From assembly GCA_947377285.1 (NCBI GenBank), contig CANCFT010000016.1:1-64000 (forward strand): a stretch of DNA of 64,000 nucleotides, written 5' to 3'. This DNA comes from Bacteriovoracaceae bacterium. GTDB taxonomy: Bacteria; Bdellovibrionota; Bacteriovoracia; Bacteriovoracales; Bacteriovoracaceae. The translations under genes were made by a program, and so were the position numbers. Below the pieces are notes generated by a model, which saw nothing but the letters and a program-made list of their open reading frames with translations, was not told where the DNA came from and did no database searches. Positions within the stretch are counted from its first letter, which is position 1. Each line of letters opens with the position of its first letter. Below are positions 8,542 to 18,003 of the stretch, piece after piece.

Positions 8542-8922
8542 ATGAAAAAAGTTTTAATTGTTGATGATGAAAAAGACATTCGTAATATTTTTGGAGAAGT
8601 CTTCGCTCAAGATTTAGGATTTGAAAGTATTACTTACGCTCAGGATGGACTGGATGCTTTTACTGAATGTTCGTTGCAAAAATTTGATGTTATTACTCTC
8701 GATCATATGATGCCCTTTATGAAAGGGGCAGAGTTTTTAATTGCCCTTAGAAATAAACCTGGAATTAATCAACATACAACCGTGATTATGATTTCAGCTT
8801 ATTTGCCAGATTTATCCGAAACAATCAAAACAGTAGAAAATACTTTTTTTATGGATAAGCCTGTCGATTTCGCCAGGCTTGGCCGCTATGTAAAAATGTC
8901 GATCAATAATGAAAAGGTTTAA
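8542..8922 (+). CDS. Stand-alone CheY-like response regulator
   Basis: A single receiver domain of 126 residues. VLIVDDEKD gives the acidic pocket, ITLDHMMP carries phospho-acceptor Asp54, VIMISAY the switch Ser, and FMDKPVD the conserved Lys. No output domain follows, so it acts by protein-protein contact or phosphotransfer. I chose the ATG at 8542 because MKKVLIVDDE is the usual start of the fold and GAGAG lies just upstream; an earlier in-frame TTG-type start at 8509 would add 11 residues. It converges on tpx with a 5-base gap. A partner kinase may be the PAS histidine kinase at 10039-11625, but this is only proximity. Confidence 0.9.
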   Translation: MKKVLIVDDEKDIRNIFGEVFAQDLGFESITYAQDGLDAFTECSLQKFDVITLDHMMPFMKGAEFLIALRNKPGINQHTTVIMISAYLPDLSETIKTVENTFFMDKPVDFARLGRYVKMSINNEKV

Positions 8923-8927
8923 TTTAA

Positions 8928-9425
8928 TTAAATTTTGAGAGCATTGATTGCTTCTTCGTAATTCGGTTCGTTGGCAATTTCATAAACTTGCTCAGTGTGA
9001 GTGATTTCATTTTTTTCATTGACTATAATGACTACTCTAGAACACAACCCTTTTAAGGGTCCGTCGATAATTTCAACAGGATATAATTTTAAAAAATTCG
9101 ATCTGAAAAGGGAGCCCATTTCAACATTTTTAATTCCTTCTGCTCCACAAAAACGTTTTTGTGCAAAGGGAAGATCAAGTGATAAATTAATAACAACAGA
9201 GTTGCCTAAGTCAGTTGCTTCTTTACTAAAGGTTCGCACACTCATTGCACATGTCCCGGTATCAACACTTGGAAAAATATTTAAAATTTTATGACCTTTA
9301 AAAGAATAGAGATTTACTTCGCTTAGGTCAGGTTTCACCATGGTAAAATCTGGGGCAATATCACCAATTTCTGGCAATGTTCCTCGAGTGTTAATATCTG
9401 TTCCTTGTAGCTTTATTTTAGTCAT
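8928..9425 (-). CDS. tpx: Thiol peroxidase, atypical 2-Cys peroxiredoxin
   Basis: 165 residues, the usual Tpx length. PSVDTGTCAMSVRTF contains the peroxidatic Cys59 with the neighbouring Thr and Arg, and KRFCGAEGI holds the resolving Cys93, the spacing expected for Tpx. It reduces hydroperoxides using thioredoxin, in the cytoplasm or periplasm depending on species; no signal peptide is seen here. The start at 9425 has a strong GAGGAG site 6-7 bases upstream; the longer frame upstream is not needed. Confidence 0.95.
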   Translation of the reverse strand: MTKIKLQGTDINTRGTLPEIGDIAPDFTMVKPDLSEVNLYSFKGHKILNIFPSVDTGTCAMSVRTFSKEATDLGNSVVINLSLDLPFAQKRFCGAEGIKNVEMGSLFRSNFLKLYPVEIIDGPLKGLCSRVVIIVNEKNEITHTEQVYEIANEPNYEEAINALKI

Positions 9426-9510
9426 AAAAGTTCTCCTCTTGAAAATTTGATTAATTGAGATTAACTCAGTCAATATGACAAATCGAATTCTTTTTTGTAG
9501 ATTAAATGCT

Positions 9511-10053
9511 ATGAGTAAAAATAAAGCTATATTCTTAGACCGTGATGGCGTCATTAATAAATTAATAATGAAAGAAGGGGTAGGGCGTGCACCCTATTCA
9601 ATTGATGATTTTGAAATGTTTGAAGGAGTTATTGAAGCTTGCCAAAAATTAAAAGATTCTCAATTTCTTAATATCATTGTCACTAATCAGCCAGATGTTT
9701 CCAGAGGATGGGTAAGTTTAGAAAGTGTAAAGATTATTAATTCAAAAATCCTAGAGCTTGTTGCAATAGATGATATAAAAATATGCTTTCATACGAATGA
9801 AGACCAGTGTCTTTGCCGCAAACCTGCTCCAGGAATGCTGCTTGAGGCAGCGAAAGAATGGGAAATTGATTTAAGTCAATCCTATATGATCGGGGATCGG
9901 TATGGAGATTTAAGTGCTGGCATAAGTGCAGGATGCAAAACGATTTTAGTGGGGCCTGGGGATTCAAAAGTTATAAAAGGAGAATTCCCTATTCCAGATT
10001 TTAAAGCAAATTCTTTATGGGAAGCAGTAGAGTGGATATTAATGCAAGTCTAG
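9511..10053 (+). CDS. HAD phosphatase of the GmhB/HisB-N type
   Basis: A 180-residue protein with FLDRDGVIN (nucleophile Asp10, acid Asp12), IIVTNQ (motif II), CRKPAPGM (motif III Lys) and GDRYGDLSAG (motif IV). The zinc-loop residues Cys92, His94, Cys100 and Cys102 (CFHTNEDQCLC) are the mark of D-glycero-D-manno-heptose-1,7-bisphosphate 7-phosphatase GmhB, an LPS heptose enzyme; the HisB phosphatase domain is the nearest alternative. No heptose genes are nearby. The ATG at 9511 is preferred on family length, although no clear ribosome site is visible; an upstream ATG at 9475 is possible. The 3' end overlaps the convergent histidine kinase gene by 15 bases. Confidence 0.85.
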   Translation: MSKNKAIFLDRDGVINKLIMKEGVGRAPYSIDDFEMFEGVIEACQKLKDSQFLNIIVTNQPDVSRGWVSLESVKIINSKILELVAIDDIKICFHTNEDQCLCRKPAPGMLLEAAKEWEIDLSQSYMIGDRYGDLSAGISAGCKTILVGPGDSKVIKGEFPIPDFKANSLWEAVEWILMQV

Positions 10054-11625
10054 TTTCTCGGCATGTTCTCTGATTTGTCGAACAGGCATTTCAATAACAA
10101 AAGTCGTATTCGGAGTGTTTTCTTTTAAATATAATTTTCCCCAATGGTCTTCAATAATTCTCTTGGAAATACTAAGTCCTAAACCAGTCCCTTTATTCAC
10201 AATTTTAGTTGTAAAAAAAGGCATCATAATTTTTTCAGAGATTTCTTTTGGAATCCCTTGGCCGCTGTCAGAAATGATAACTTGAATTCTATCAATACTT
10301 GGCTGGTTCATTTCCAATTTAACCCATTTGGTGGAGTTTGTTTGGATAGCATCAAATGAATTATTGAGTAAATTTAAAAAGACTTGGGAGATTTGAGCAC
10401 CTCTACATTCAATTTCACAATCAAATATATTTTCAATAATAATTTGAACTCCTCCAAATTTATATCTTTCACGGCATACTTCTAAAGTTTCAGTAATTAA
10501 TTTCTTAATAGAGATTAATTCAAATGGATCATTTTCAGCATTTCGCGAAAATGAATGCAGGCCTTTAATAATTTTTGAAATTCTTAATGATGTCGATTTA
10601 ATTTTTTCAACTTCAATTAGAATGTCTTCAGGCTTATAAGTATTTTCTGAAAACATGCGCCTTATTCTGTTTGTGATTCCAACAATAATCGCCAGGGGAT
10701 TATTAATTTCATGAGCTATTCCGCTGGCCATTTCTCCAAGGGAAGCCATCTTAGAAGACTGCAGGAGAAGTTGTTCTGCTAATTTTCTTGAAGTAATATC
10801 AAAATAGATAGCGATAAAAATAGTATGATTATCTGCTTGTTGAATTTGAGTAATAGTGCATTCTAGCCAATACAGATTTCCATCTTTATTAGTATTGCAG
10901 ACAACTCCTGTCCAGGTTTTTTCAGGTGACATAAGTTCAGGAAGTTTTTCAAAAAAATCATGTGAATGAAAAATAGAATTATTAATATTTGAATTATTTC
11001 CGACTAACTCATTTTTTGAGTACCCAGATATTTCACAAAACTTATCATTGACGCTTTGAATTTGTCCTAGGGAATTAAGTATTGAGACAATGGCCGAATG
11101 ATTAAGAGCAAAAATTAGATCTTCGAATTTTGTTTTTTCAATAAGTGCTTTAAATTCGGCATTTTTTCGATCTGTAATATCTTTAATAACCATTCTATAA
11201 ATAAATTGGTCGTTTTTTTGGTAAGCAAAGGTCGAGCTAATGAAGGCCCAAAATGGTTCATTTTTATTTTTATTGAGACGAATTTCTTGAGAATGAGATC
11301 TTAAAGTGAGGTCTAATTTCTTTTTATAGTGATAAAAAAGATCTTGGTCATCTGAGTAAATAAACTTGGTAAATGATAAATGAAGAATTGATTCTCTTTC
11401 GATTTCAAACATTCTTGCCGCAGTCAAGTTTGCATTGATGATGATTCCATCCTGATTATACATCAAATAACCAATTGGGGCATAATCAAAGAGTTCACGG
11501 TATTCTTGTTGTGAATTGATCAGTGCAGCCTGAGTTAATCGCAGTTCTTCATTTTGAAACTCAAGCTCAATTTGATGGGCCTTTAAATCGGCCAAGACAG
11601 AATAGATGGAGAGTTTATCACCCAA
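10039..11625 (-). CDS. PAS-domain sensor histidine kinase
   Basis: 528 residues: a short coiled segment (about 10-40), PAS 1 (about 40-155, YRELFDYAPIGYLMYNQDG), PAS 2 (about 165-285, ending ITSRKLAEQ), a dimerisation/phospho-acceptor helix with GIAHEINNP, and a HATPase domain (NLLNNSFDAI, ISDSGQGIP, GTGLGLSIS). There are no membrane segments, so it senses a cytoplasmic signal. It starts 2 bases after the CheB-CheR-PAS gene stop and was probably once one signalling protein with it or forms a complex with it. The short stretch before PAS 1 is of the kind found at the junction in CheB-CheR-PAS-kinase fusions. Confidence 0.93.
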   Translation of the reverse strand: MGDKLSIYSVLADLKAHQIELEFQNEELRLTQAALINSQQEYRELFDYAPIGYLMYNQDGIIINANLTAARMFEIERESILHLSFTKFIYSDDQDLFYHYKKKLDLTLRSHSQEIRLNKNKNEPFWAFISSTFAYQKNDQFIYRMVIKDITDRKNAEFKALIEKTKFEDLIFALNHSAIVSILNSLGQIQSVNDKFCEISGYSKNELVGNNSNINNSIFHSHDFFEKLPELMSPEKTWTGVVCNTNKDGNLYWLECTITQIQQADNHTIFIAIYFDITSRKLAEQLLLQSSKMASLGEMASGIAHEINNPLAIIVGITNRIRRMFSENTYKPEDILIEVEKIKSTSLRISKIIKGLHSFSRNAENDPFELISIKKLITETLEVCRERYKFGGVQIIIENIFDCEIECRGAQISQVFLNLLNNSFDAIQTNSTKWVKLEMNQPSIDRIQVIISDSGQGIPKEISEKIMMPFFTTKIVNKGTGLGLSISKRIIEDHWGKLYLKENTPNTTFVIEMPVRQIREHAEKLDLH

Positions 11626-11627
11626 GC

Positions 11628-14540
11628 TTATTCTCCATTAGGCCGCTCTGTTGTCGAAATTGCATAAATATTTTTCTCACCATCAACTAGGGCCGTAGCT
11701 ATTAGGTTCACTTTGACAAGCCCACCAGACTTTGTCATTCGTAGCGCTTTATAGGGAGCAATAATTTCAGAATTTATTTGTTTCTTAAAGATTTCGATTT
11801 CTTTTTCTCTTTCCGATTCTGGAATGAGGTGATGAATACTCATTCCGAGTGCTTCATATTCATTCCACCCATAAATTTTTTCTGCTTTTGGATTCCAAGC
11901 GATAATTTTACCAGCTAAATCTTGAACAATAATGGCGTCATTTGAATCTCTTACTGCAATGGCCAATCGGCCAAGAGAATGGGCTTTTTCAAGATCTTCT
12001 TGAATCGATTTTAACTCTGTGATGTTAAAAAAAGTGACGACAGCCCCTTCAATTACATTTTCGATTGTCCGGTAAGGTCTGATTCTCATCAAGTACCAAG
12101 CACCTGAATTAGTTTGAACTTTGATTTCGATAGGAGTGAGCTCTTCTAAAACTATTTGGATATCATCAAGTAAACGGTTGTAGTCTTTGAAGTTAGACAT
12201 AATATGACCCAATGGTCTGCCAATATCAGTTTGAATCAGATTCACTAATTTCGTTGCAGCCTGAGTAAATCTCACTACTCGCTTTTGATGGTCTACAAAA
12301 ATAGTACCCGTTCCAGTTCCTGCCAAAAGGTTCGTCATATCATTATTGGCGTGAGAGAGGTCAGTAATTTTCGATTGCAACTCAGCATTAATCGTTGCGA
12401 GTTCTTCATTAACGGATTGCAATTCTTCCTTAGAAGTTTGAAGTTCTTCGTTGGTTGATTGCAATTCTTCATTGGAGGATTGCATTTCTTGATTTGTCGA
12501 TTGAAGTTCACTTTTTGTATCTTTGAGGTATTCTTCTTTATCAATTAATTCTTGTTCAAGTGCTTTTATTTTTTCACTATTACTCATGCTCTCTAAGGAT
12601 TCAATTTCAGTGGTTTCGTTTGACAAAGTGACTTGGTGATCATTTTCGAAATTGATGAGGAACATTTTTTGCGGGTTAGGTTTTAATTTTTCTATTATGA
12701 TTGGTCTTACAAATAAATTAATGACTTTTACTTTTTCATCACTTTTGATTTTAATCGCTTTGATTCGAACAATTTCATTAGTAATTAGAACTTTATTAAG
12801 GGCCAGGCTTAAATCACTTTTTAAGCCCGATTTGGCCATTTTTAGAATATTCATACTAGCTTCTCCAGAAGTTGGTTGAAGATAATCTGATGTTTGACCA
12901 TAGAGGTATAGGACTTCAAATTGTTCATTGACTAAAGCACTGGCCGGAGCATATTGCGCCAAAAGTGTATTTTCAATTAAATCACGGAGTGGAAGTTTTT
13001 TTTCAGTTAATAAATGAGGCATTGCATTTGTTCCATTGTGAATTTCATTATAATTTATTTGTTGAGTGGCATAGGTTTTAAAGCCTGTTTCAGGAATATA
13101 ATTGGAATGATTATCAAGGCGTTGATAAAATTTTGATTTATTATTGAGATTCACAAATTGAGTACTTAAATCGTTAATTGTTTCAGAAGATCCTAAAAAA
13201 AGATATCCATTTGGATTAAGAGCATATTGAAATTGTTGGATAACTTTTTTTTGAAGGTCTGAGTTCATATAGATGAGAAGATTTCGACAGACAACTAAAT
13301 CTAATTTTGAAAATGGTGGGTCATTAATAACGTCGTGATCAGAAAAAATAAGCATGTCTCGAATTGATTTATTTATTCGATACATTCCAGAATCTAATTC
13401 TAAAGTAAAAAATCTTTTTAGTCTCTCTGGCGTTACGAAGTTAGAAATTCTTGAAGAATAAAGTCCTGTCCTTGCTTTTGCAATGGCCTGAATATTAATA
13501 TCTGTTGCAAAAATAAGAATTTTTAAATTACATTTTAGTCTTTCCATTTGTTCAAAAATGAGGATGGCGAGAGTATAGGCTTCTTCTCCTGTTGAGCATC
13601 CTGCACTCCAAACTCTCAATGACTCACCACTTTGTTTATCAATAAATAGCTTGGGAAGTATTTCAACTTCAAAATTTAAAAAAACATCATAATCTCTAAA
13701 AAACTGAGTGACTCCGATAAGCAAGTCATTAAAAAGGTTATGAACTTCGTTTTGATTTTCCTGTAAAAAAAGCAAATACGATTGAATATGGTCAATTTGG
13801 TGGAGGGCCATTCGGCGCTCAACTCTTCTAATAATTGTGGCCGGTTTATAATCTGAAAAATCGCGACCTGTTTTTGAAAATAAAAAAGTAATGATAGCTT
13901 TGAAAATTTCAATGTATTGGTTTTCAGAAGTACTATTAGATAATTTTAAATGATTAAACAAATGCTCAGTATAATTTTTTAATTGGGCCGGCATTTGCTT
14001 TGGAGTTAAGATATAATCGACTAAGTTTGATTGGATTGCACTTAATGGCATCCCTGGAAATTCTGCACTTGAGGGAAGTTGAACCATAGACATTCCGCCG
14101 TTCATTTTCAAAGACTGAAGTCCAAGTGTTCCGTCATTGCCGGCCCCAGAGAAGATAATGCAAATGGCCTGTTCTTTTAATTCATTTGAAAGTAAGTAAA
14201 AAATTTTATCAATGGGTAAATGATAAATTTTACTGTCAATATTTTTAGAAACGACAAAGAGACCATTATCAATAGAAGTATTTTGGTAAGGAGGAATAAT
14301 ATAAATATGTCCTGATTCCAATGGCATTGCGTCTTTGACATCAAGAACTTTTAGATCGATAAATCGCTGAATGATTTCTGAGAGCATACTTTTAAAATCA
14401 GCAGATTGGTGTTGGACAACTAAAAAAGTCATTTCTTTGTGATCAATGGTGCTTAATTCTTTAAAGAAAATTTCGAGTGACTCAAGACCACCAGCGGATG
14501 CACCAATCGCAATAATAGGAAAATCGTATTTCATCTTCAT
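11628..14540 (-). CDS. CheB-CheR-PAS fusion signalling protein
   Basis: 970 residues. The CheB methylesterase domain (about 5-190) retains the triad Ser15 (GASAGG), His44 (VVQHQS) and the Asp of SGAGNDGT. A CheR methyltransferase domain follows (about 210-480; FRDYDVF, VWSAGCSTGEEAYTLA, VVCRNLLIYM). A long coiled coil (about 640-720, repeats of LQSTNQELQS type) leads to two PAS domains (about 725-845 and 850-968). In such fusions the CheB domain lacks a receiver, and the proteins act in non-flagellar signalling. It is cytoplasmic. The downstream kinase gene begins 2 bases after its stop. No classical chemotaxis genes are nearby. The ribosome site is weak, so the start could be ATG 14540 or the one 6 bases later. 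Confidence 0.93.
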   Translation of the reverse strand: MKMKYDFPIIAIGASAGGLESLEIFFKELSTIDHKEMTFLVVQHQSADFKSMLSEIIQRFIDLKVLDVKDAMPLESGHIYIIPPYQNTSIDNGLFVVSKNIDSKIYHLPIDKIFYLLSNELKEQAICIIFSGAGNDGTLGLQSLKMNGGMSMVQLPSSAEFPGMPLSAIQSNLVDYILTPKQMPAQLKNYTEHLFNHLKLSNSTSENQYIEIFKAIITFLFSKTGRDFSDYKPATIIRRVERRMALHQIDHIQSYLLFLQENQNEVHNLFNDLLIGVTQFFRDYDVFLNFEVEILPKLFIDKQSGESLRVWSAGCSTGEEAYTLAILIFEQMERLKCNLKILIFATDINIQAIAKARTGLYSSRISNFVTPERLKRFFTLELDSGMYRINKSIRDMLIFSDHDVINDPPFSKLDLVVCRNLLIYMNSDLQKKVIQQFQYALNPNGYLFLGSSETINDLSTQFVNLNNKSKFYQRLDNHSNYIPETGFKTYATQQINYNEIHNGTNAMPHLLTEKKLPLRDLIENTLLAQYAPASALVNEQFEVLYLYGQTSDYLQPTSGEASMNILKMAKSGLKSDLSLALNKVLITNEIVRIKAIKIKSDEKVKVINLFVRPIIIEKLKPNPQKMFLINFENDHQVTLSNETTEIESLESMSNSEKIKALEQELIDKEEYLKDTKSELQSTNQEMQSSNEELQSTNEELQTSKEELQSVNEELATINAELQSKITDLSHANNDMTNLLAGTGTGTIFVDHQKRVVRFTQAATKLVNLIQTDIGRPLGHIMSNFKDYNRLLDDIQIVLEELTPIEIKVQTNSGAWYLMRIRPYRTIENVIEGAVVTFFNITELKSIQEDLEKAHSLGRLAIAVRDSNDAIIVQDLAGKIIAWNPKAEKIYGWNEYEALGMSIHHLIPESEREKEIEIFKKQINSEIIAPYKALRMTKSGGLVKVNLIATALVDGEKNIYAISTTERPNGE

Positions 14541-14748
14541 AGCCTAAATATTAACTTAAAAATTTAAGACAATGTATAGTTTTTGTCTACAAGTCTAAAA
14601 TCTTTAAAATATCTTAATGTAATTTCTGCAACGAGTCTTTAAAATTGATTTGCATAGAAAAATTCTATTTGAAAACAATGATAAATAACATTTTTAATTC
14701 AGTTTTTTTATCCCAAAATCTTAAGTGATAAATTAACCCTAGGTAAAT

Positions 14749-16671
14749 ATGTCAGATAATATTAAATTTCCAGATAAAAAAAGAGAAGATATTGCTAAAG
14801 ACAATATCGAAGAAAAAATTAAAAAGCCTAATAAAGACCAAAAAATAAAATTTAATTTATCATTTTATCTCTTTATTTTATTAATCTTTTTTCTGATTCA
14901 AGATTTTACTAAAAATAATTCATCCTTAAATCCAATGGCCTTTAGTGAGTTTAAAAGCTTATTGGCCAGCGGCAAAATTAAGGAAGTCATTATCACTGAT
15001 AATGAAGTCAAAGGCATTTTGAAATTGCCTGATCTTCAAAAAAAGACAATTGTCATTTCTACTTTTATTGATCCAAATTTATCGACTGAATTAGATAAAT
15101 ATAATGTTAAGTATTCAAAAGTCATTGAGTCGACTTGGTTGCAAACAATACTATCTTGGATAATACCAACTTTACTTTTTTTTGGTATTTGGATTTTTTT
15201 ATCTAAAAAATTCATGGGGCAATCTGGAAATAGTTTTTTGAATATTGGAAAAAGTAAGGCCAAACTTTATGTTGAAAAAGATGTTAAAATTACATTTAAT
15301 GATGTGGCAGGTGTTGATGAAGCCAAAGTTGAGTTAAAAGAAATTGTAGAATTTTTAAAGGACCCTGAGGCTTTTGGTCGATTAGGAGCAAAAATGCCGA
15401 GAGGCATTTTGCTGGTAGGTCCTCCAGGGACAGGTAAAACGCTTTTAGCAAAAGCTATCGCAGGCGAAGCAAAAGTACCTTTTTTTTCATTAAGTGGATC
15501 TGAATTTGTCGAAATGTTCGTCGGCGTTGGTGCAGCACGGGTGCGAGATCTTTTTGAACAAGCAAGACTTCAATCTCCATGTATTATTTTTATTGATGAA
15601 TTGGATGCTCTTGGAAAGGCCCGCGGTGTAGGCCCATTATCGAGCGGCCATGATGAAAAAGAGCAAACTCTCAATCAATTACTTTCAGAACTTGATGGAT
15701 TTGATTCAACCACGGGAATTATTTTGCTGGCCGCAACCAACCGTCCAGAAATACTTGATCCCGCACTTTTAAGATCCGGCCGATTTGACCGCCAGGTTTT
15801 AATTGACCGACCTGATAAAATAGGGCGAGTCCAAATTTTAAAAGTTCATATTAAAAAAATTAAAACAGCGGAACATATAAACTTAGAAGAAGTTGCTTCT
15901 TTAACTCCAGGTTTTACCGGGGCCGACTTGGCCAATTTAGTTAATGAAGCCGCCGTTAATGCCACTAGAAATAAAAGAGAGTCAGTTGAATCTCTTGATT
16001 TCACCATGGCAATTGAGAGAATAGTCGCAGGTCTTGAGAAAAAAAGCCGTGTGCTTAATGAACATGAAAAGCAAATTGTTGCCTTTCATGAATTAGGTCA
16101 TGCCTTTGTCGCCATTTCACTTCCAGGCAGTGATAAAGTTCGCAAGGTTTCAATTATCCCAAGAGGAATGGGAGCTTTAGGTTATACATTACAAAGTCCA
16201 TTGGAAGACCGCTATCTCATGACGAATGAAGAACTTCATAACAAAATGACTATTCTCTTAGGGGGAAGAGCTGCAGAGAAATTTTTCTTTGGAAATTTTT
16301 CTACTGGAAGTTCAGATGATATTGCTCGTGTTACTCAAATTGCCCGTGGTATTGCCCTAAAATATGGAATGGTTGAAGAGTTAGGTCATACGACTTTTGA
16401 AGACCCGGGGGACAAATACTTGGAGAGTGCAGGCATTTTTGGGGGGCAAAAAAATTACAGTGAAAAAGTCGCTGAAAAAATTGATCAAACTATTAAAGAA
16501 ATGGTGGATGCCTCTTTTGAAAAAGCATTGCAGATTGTGCGAAAGTATAAATCGGCCATTGAATTAGCGGCCCAGGAATTACTTCTTAAAGAGTCTTTAA
16601 ACGAAGAGGATTTAAAAAAATATTTTACAACCTCATTACTAAAACCCCAACAGACAGAGTTTACGATTTAG
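14749..16671 (+). CDS. ftsH: ATP-dependent zinc metalloprotease FtsH
   Basis: 640 residues in the usual FtsH order: cytoplasmic tail, TM1 (about 36-52), periplasmic domain, TM2 (about 132-152), AAA module with Walker A GPPGTGKT (224-231), Walker [10 protein letters not shown], the SRH ([19 protein letters not shown]), and an M41 peptidase with HELGH (447-451) and the metal Asp in SSDD (about 523). The usual site reads HEAGH; the Leu is a tolerated variant of HExxH. It degrades misfolded and regulatory membrane proteins. The first 35 residues are unusually charged and longer than in E. coli. Its 3' end overlaps the convergent hydrolase gene by 11 bases. Confidence 0.96.
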   Translation: MSDNIKFPDKKREDIAKDNIEEKIKKPNKDQKIKFNLSFYLFILLIFFLIQDFTKNNSSLNPMAFSEFKSLLASGKIKEVIITDNEVKGILKLPDLQKKTIVISTFIDPNLSTELDKYNVKYSKVIESTWLQTILSWIIPTLLFFGIWIFLSKKFMGQSGNSFLNIGKSKAKLYVEKDVKITFNDVAGVDEAKVELKEIVEFLKDPEAFGRLGAKMPRGILLVGPPGTGKTLLAKAIAGEAKVPFFSLSGSEFVEMFVGVGAARVRDLFEQARLQSPCIIFIDELDALGKARGVGPLSSGHDEKEQTLNQLLSELDGFDSTTGIILLAATNRPEILDPALLRSGRFDRQVLIDRPDKIGRVQILKVHIKKIKTAEHINLEEVASLTPGFTGADLANLVNEAAVNATRNKRESVESLDFTMAIERIVAGLEKKSRVLNEHEKQIVAFHELGHAFVAISLPGSDKVRKVSIIPRGMGALGYTLQSPLEDRYLMTNEELHNKMTILLGGRAAEKFFFGNFSTGSSDDIARVTQIARGIALKYGMVEELGHTTFEDPGDKYLESAGIFGGQKNYSEKVAEKIDQTIKEMVDASFEKALQIVRKYKSAIELAAQELLLKESLNEEDLKKYFTTSLLKPQQTEFTI

Positions 16672-17854
16672 TTATTTTACTATCATTGGGAAATTGAGTG
16701 AGAAATTGAGTAATAATTTTTTGAGAATCCTTGTGTTGTAATGAATCTAAATGACCAAGTTTTTGGTGAACATTAGTTGTTTCAATAGATTTAAAAGCCT
16801 CAGGCAATTCTAGAGAAAAATCTGGAACAGTCGCATCACCATCACCATAAACACTTTCAGGGTCTATTTTAGATTTCCATTTTTTAAAATTTTTTGGGTA
16901 ATATAAAAAAACATTGGATTCTGGAATATTTTTAAGCCACACGCCTTTAGTTACTGTTTTAAATCCGTGGCCAGATAAATATAAAATGGGGATTAATTTT
17001 TCTGGTTTAACGATTAGAGGAGAATCCATTAATTGATGAAATTTTTGAGCACGATTTAAAAAATGAGAGATATAGTTTTTTCGAATATCATTTTGTTCGT
17101 TTAAAAATGACAATTGATGATGGAAAAATCCCCATTTATTTTCGATCCACGATTGTGGGTCGTGTAAATTTAAAAAAAATGTTTTTTCATTTTCATCTCT
17201 AACGACATCATACCCAGAAGGGGGGAGCAAAAAATAACTTGATTCAAAAGTACAAAAGGCCAGAGGGGTTTGCATATTATGGTTTAGCCCAAATTTAATG
17301 CCGTAATGCATATTCCGAAAAATGGCCATCAATCCTCTAAATGGACAAGACGATAGGATGACTTTTGAAAAGTGCTTGAGTCCTTCCCAAGTTTCTTGGG
17401 CTTCAAAATAATCACGTGCACCATATCGCAAATAATAACTGGCCACCAGAGAGCCAAAGCTGTGAGAAACAAGAATGATCTCACTAGTTGGATATTTTTT
17501 TTGAGCACTTTTGAGAGCACTATCTAAAAGGCGCACACCTTCAATTGGGTCTTTTCTCCAGTCCCAGGCAATAGGAATAACGAGGTTGTCGTCGATCGAT
17601 TTTAAAAGTGCAATTGTCTTATCATAAGCATCTTCTTTTACCAGACCGCCTAGGATTTGCTTGTCAGGAATTAAATCGTGAGGAATAAGGTCAATGGCCC
17701 CTGGAATCGTCATCCCAGGAATAGGCAAGGCCAAGGTTTTTCTTCCTAGTAATATCTCTTTGGTATCGCCCCAGACTAAGCGCTTTGAGTTTTGATCAAT
17801 TAAAGTTGATCCATAATATCCAGGTATGAAAAGTATAATTTTTTGTGGATTCAT
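16661..17854 (-). CDS. Alpha/beta hydrolase of the lecithin:cholesterol acyltransferase type
   Basis: 397 residues with IILFIPGYYGSTLID at the N-terminus (the oxyanion-side loop of LCAT-like enzymes) and LVSHSFGSLVASYYL with the nucleophile Ser in GxSxG-like SHSFGS. YGDGDATVPDFS carries the likely acid and precedes TTNVHQKLGHLDSL with the His. It would be an acyltransferase or lipase acting on phospholipid or sterol; bacterial members are poorly characterised. No signal peptide is seen, so the enzyme is probably cytoplasmic or peripheral. No ribosome site precedes the ATG. It is divergent from the type III polyketide synthase operon. Confidence 0.75.
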   Translation of the reverse strand: MNPQKIILFIPGYYGSTLIDQNSKRLVWGDTKEILLGRKTLALPIPGMTIPGAIDLIPHDLIPDKQILGGLVKEDAYDKTIALLKSIDDNLVIPIAWDWRKDPIEGVRLLDSALKSAQKKYPTSEIILVSHSFGSLVASYYLRYGARDYFEAQETWEGLKHFSKVILSSCPFRGLMAIFRNMHYGIKFGLNHNMQTPLAFCTFESSYFLLPPSGYDVVRDENEKTFFLNLHDPQSWIENKWGFFHHQLSFLNEQNDIRKNYISHFLNRAQKFHQLMDSPLIVKPEKLIPILYLSGHGFKTVTKGVWLKNIPESNVFLYYPKNFKKWKSKIDPESVYGDGDATVPDFSLELPEAFKSIETTNVHQKLGHLDSLQHKDSQKIITQFLTQFPNDSKITKS

Positions 17855-17940
17855 TGGAGAAATGATGCCTTATTTTTTTCAATTTGATAAGCGTTTGTCG
17901 CATGTTTAAGCATTGTTCATGTAAAAATTATCTATCTTGT

Positions 17941-17968
17941 TTGACACCCAAAACTATAAGCGCATAAT
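17941..17968 (+). promoter_or_regulatory. Likely sigma-70 type promoter of the type III PKS operon
   Basis: TTGACA at 17941-17946 and CATAAT at 17963-17968 are separated by 16 bases, close to consensus, and lie 36 bases before the ATG of the polyketide synthase gene. Confidence 0.55.
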
Positions 17969-18003
17969 CCAAAATTATTGAGTAAATCACCCTTTGAGGT
18001 CCT

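Noticed and set aside
14585..14597. GTCTA-CAA-GTCTA near the FtsH gene as a third copy of the palindromic site
   Set aside because: The arms are direct, not inverted, so it is a different pattern.
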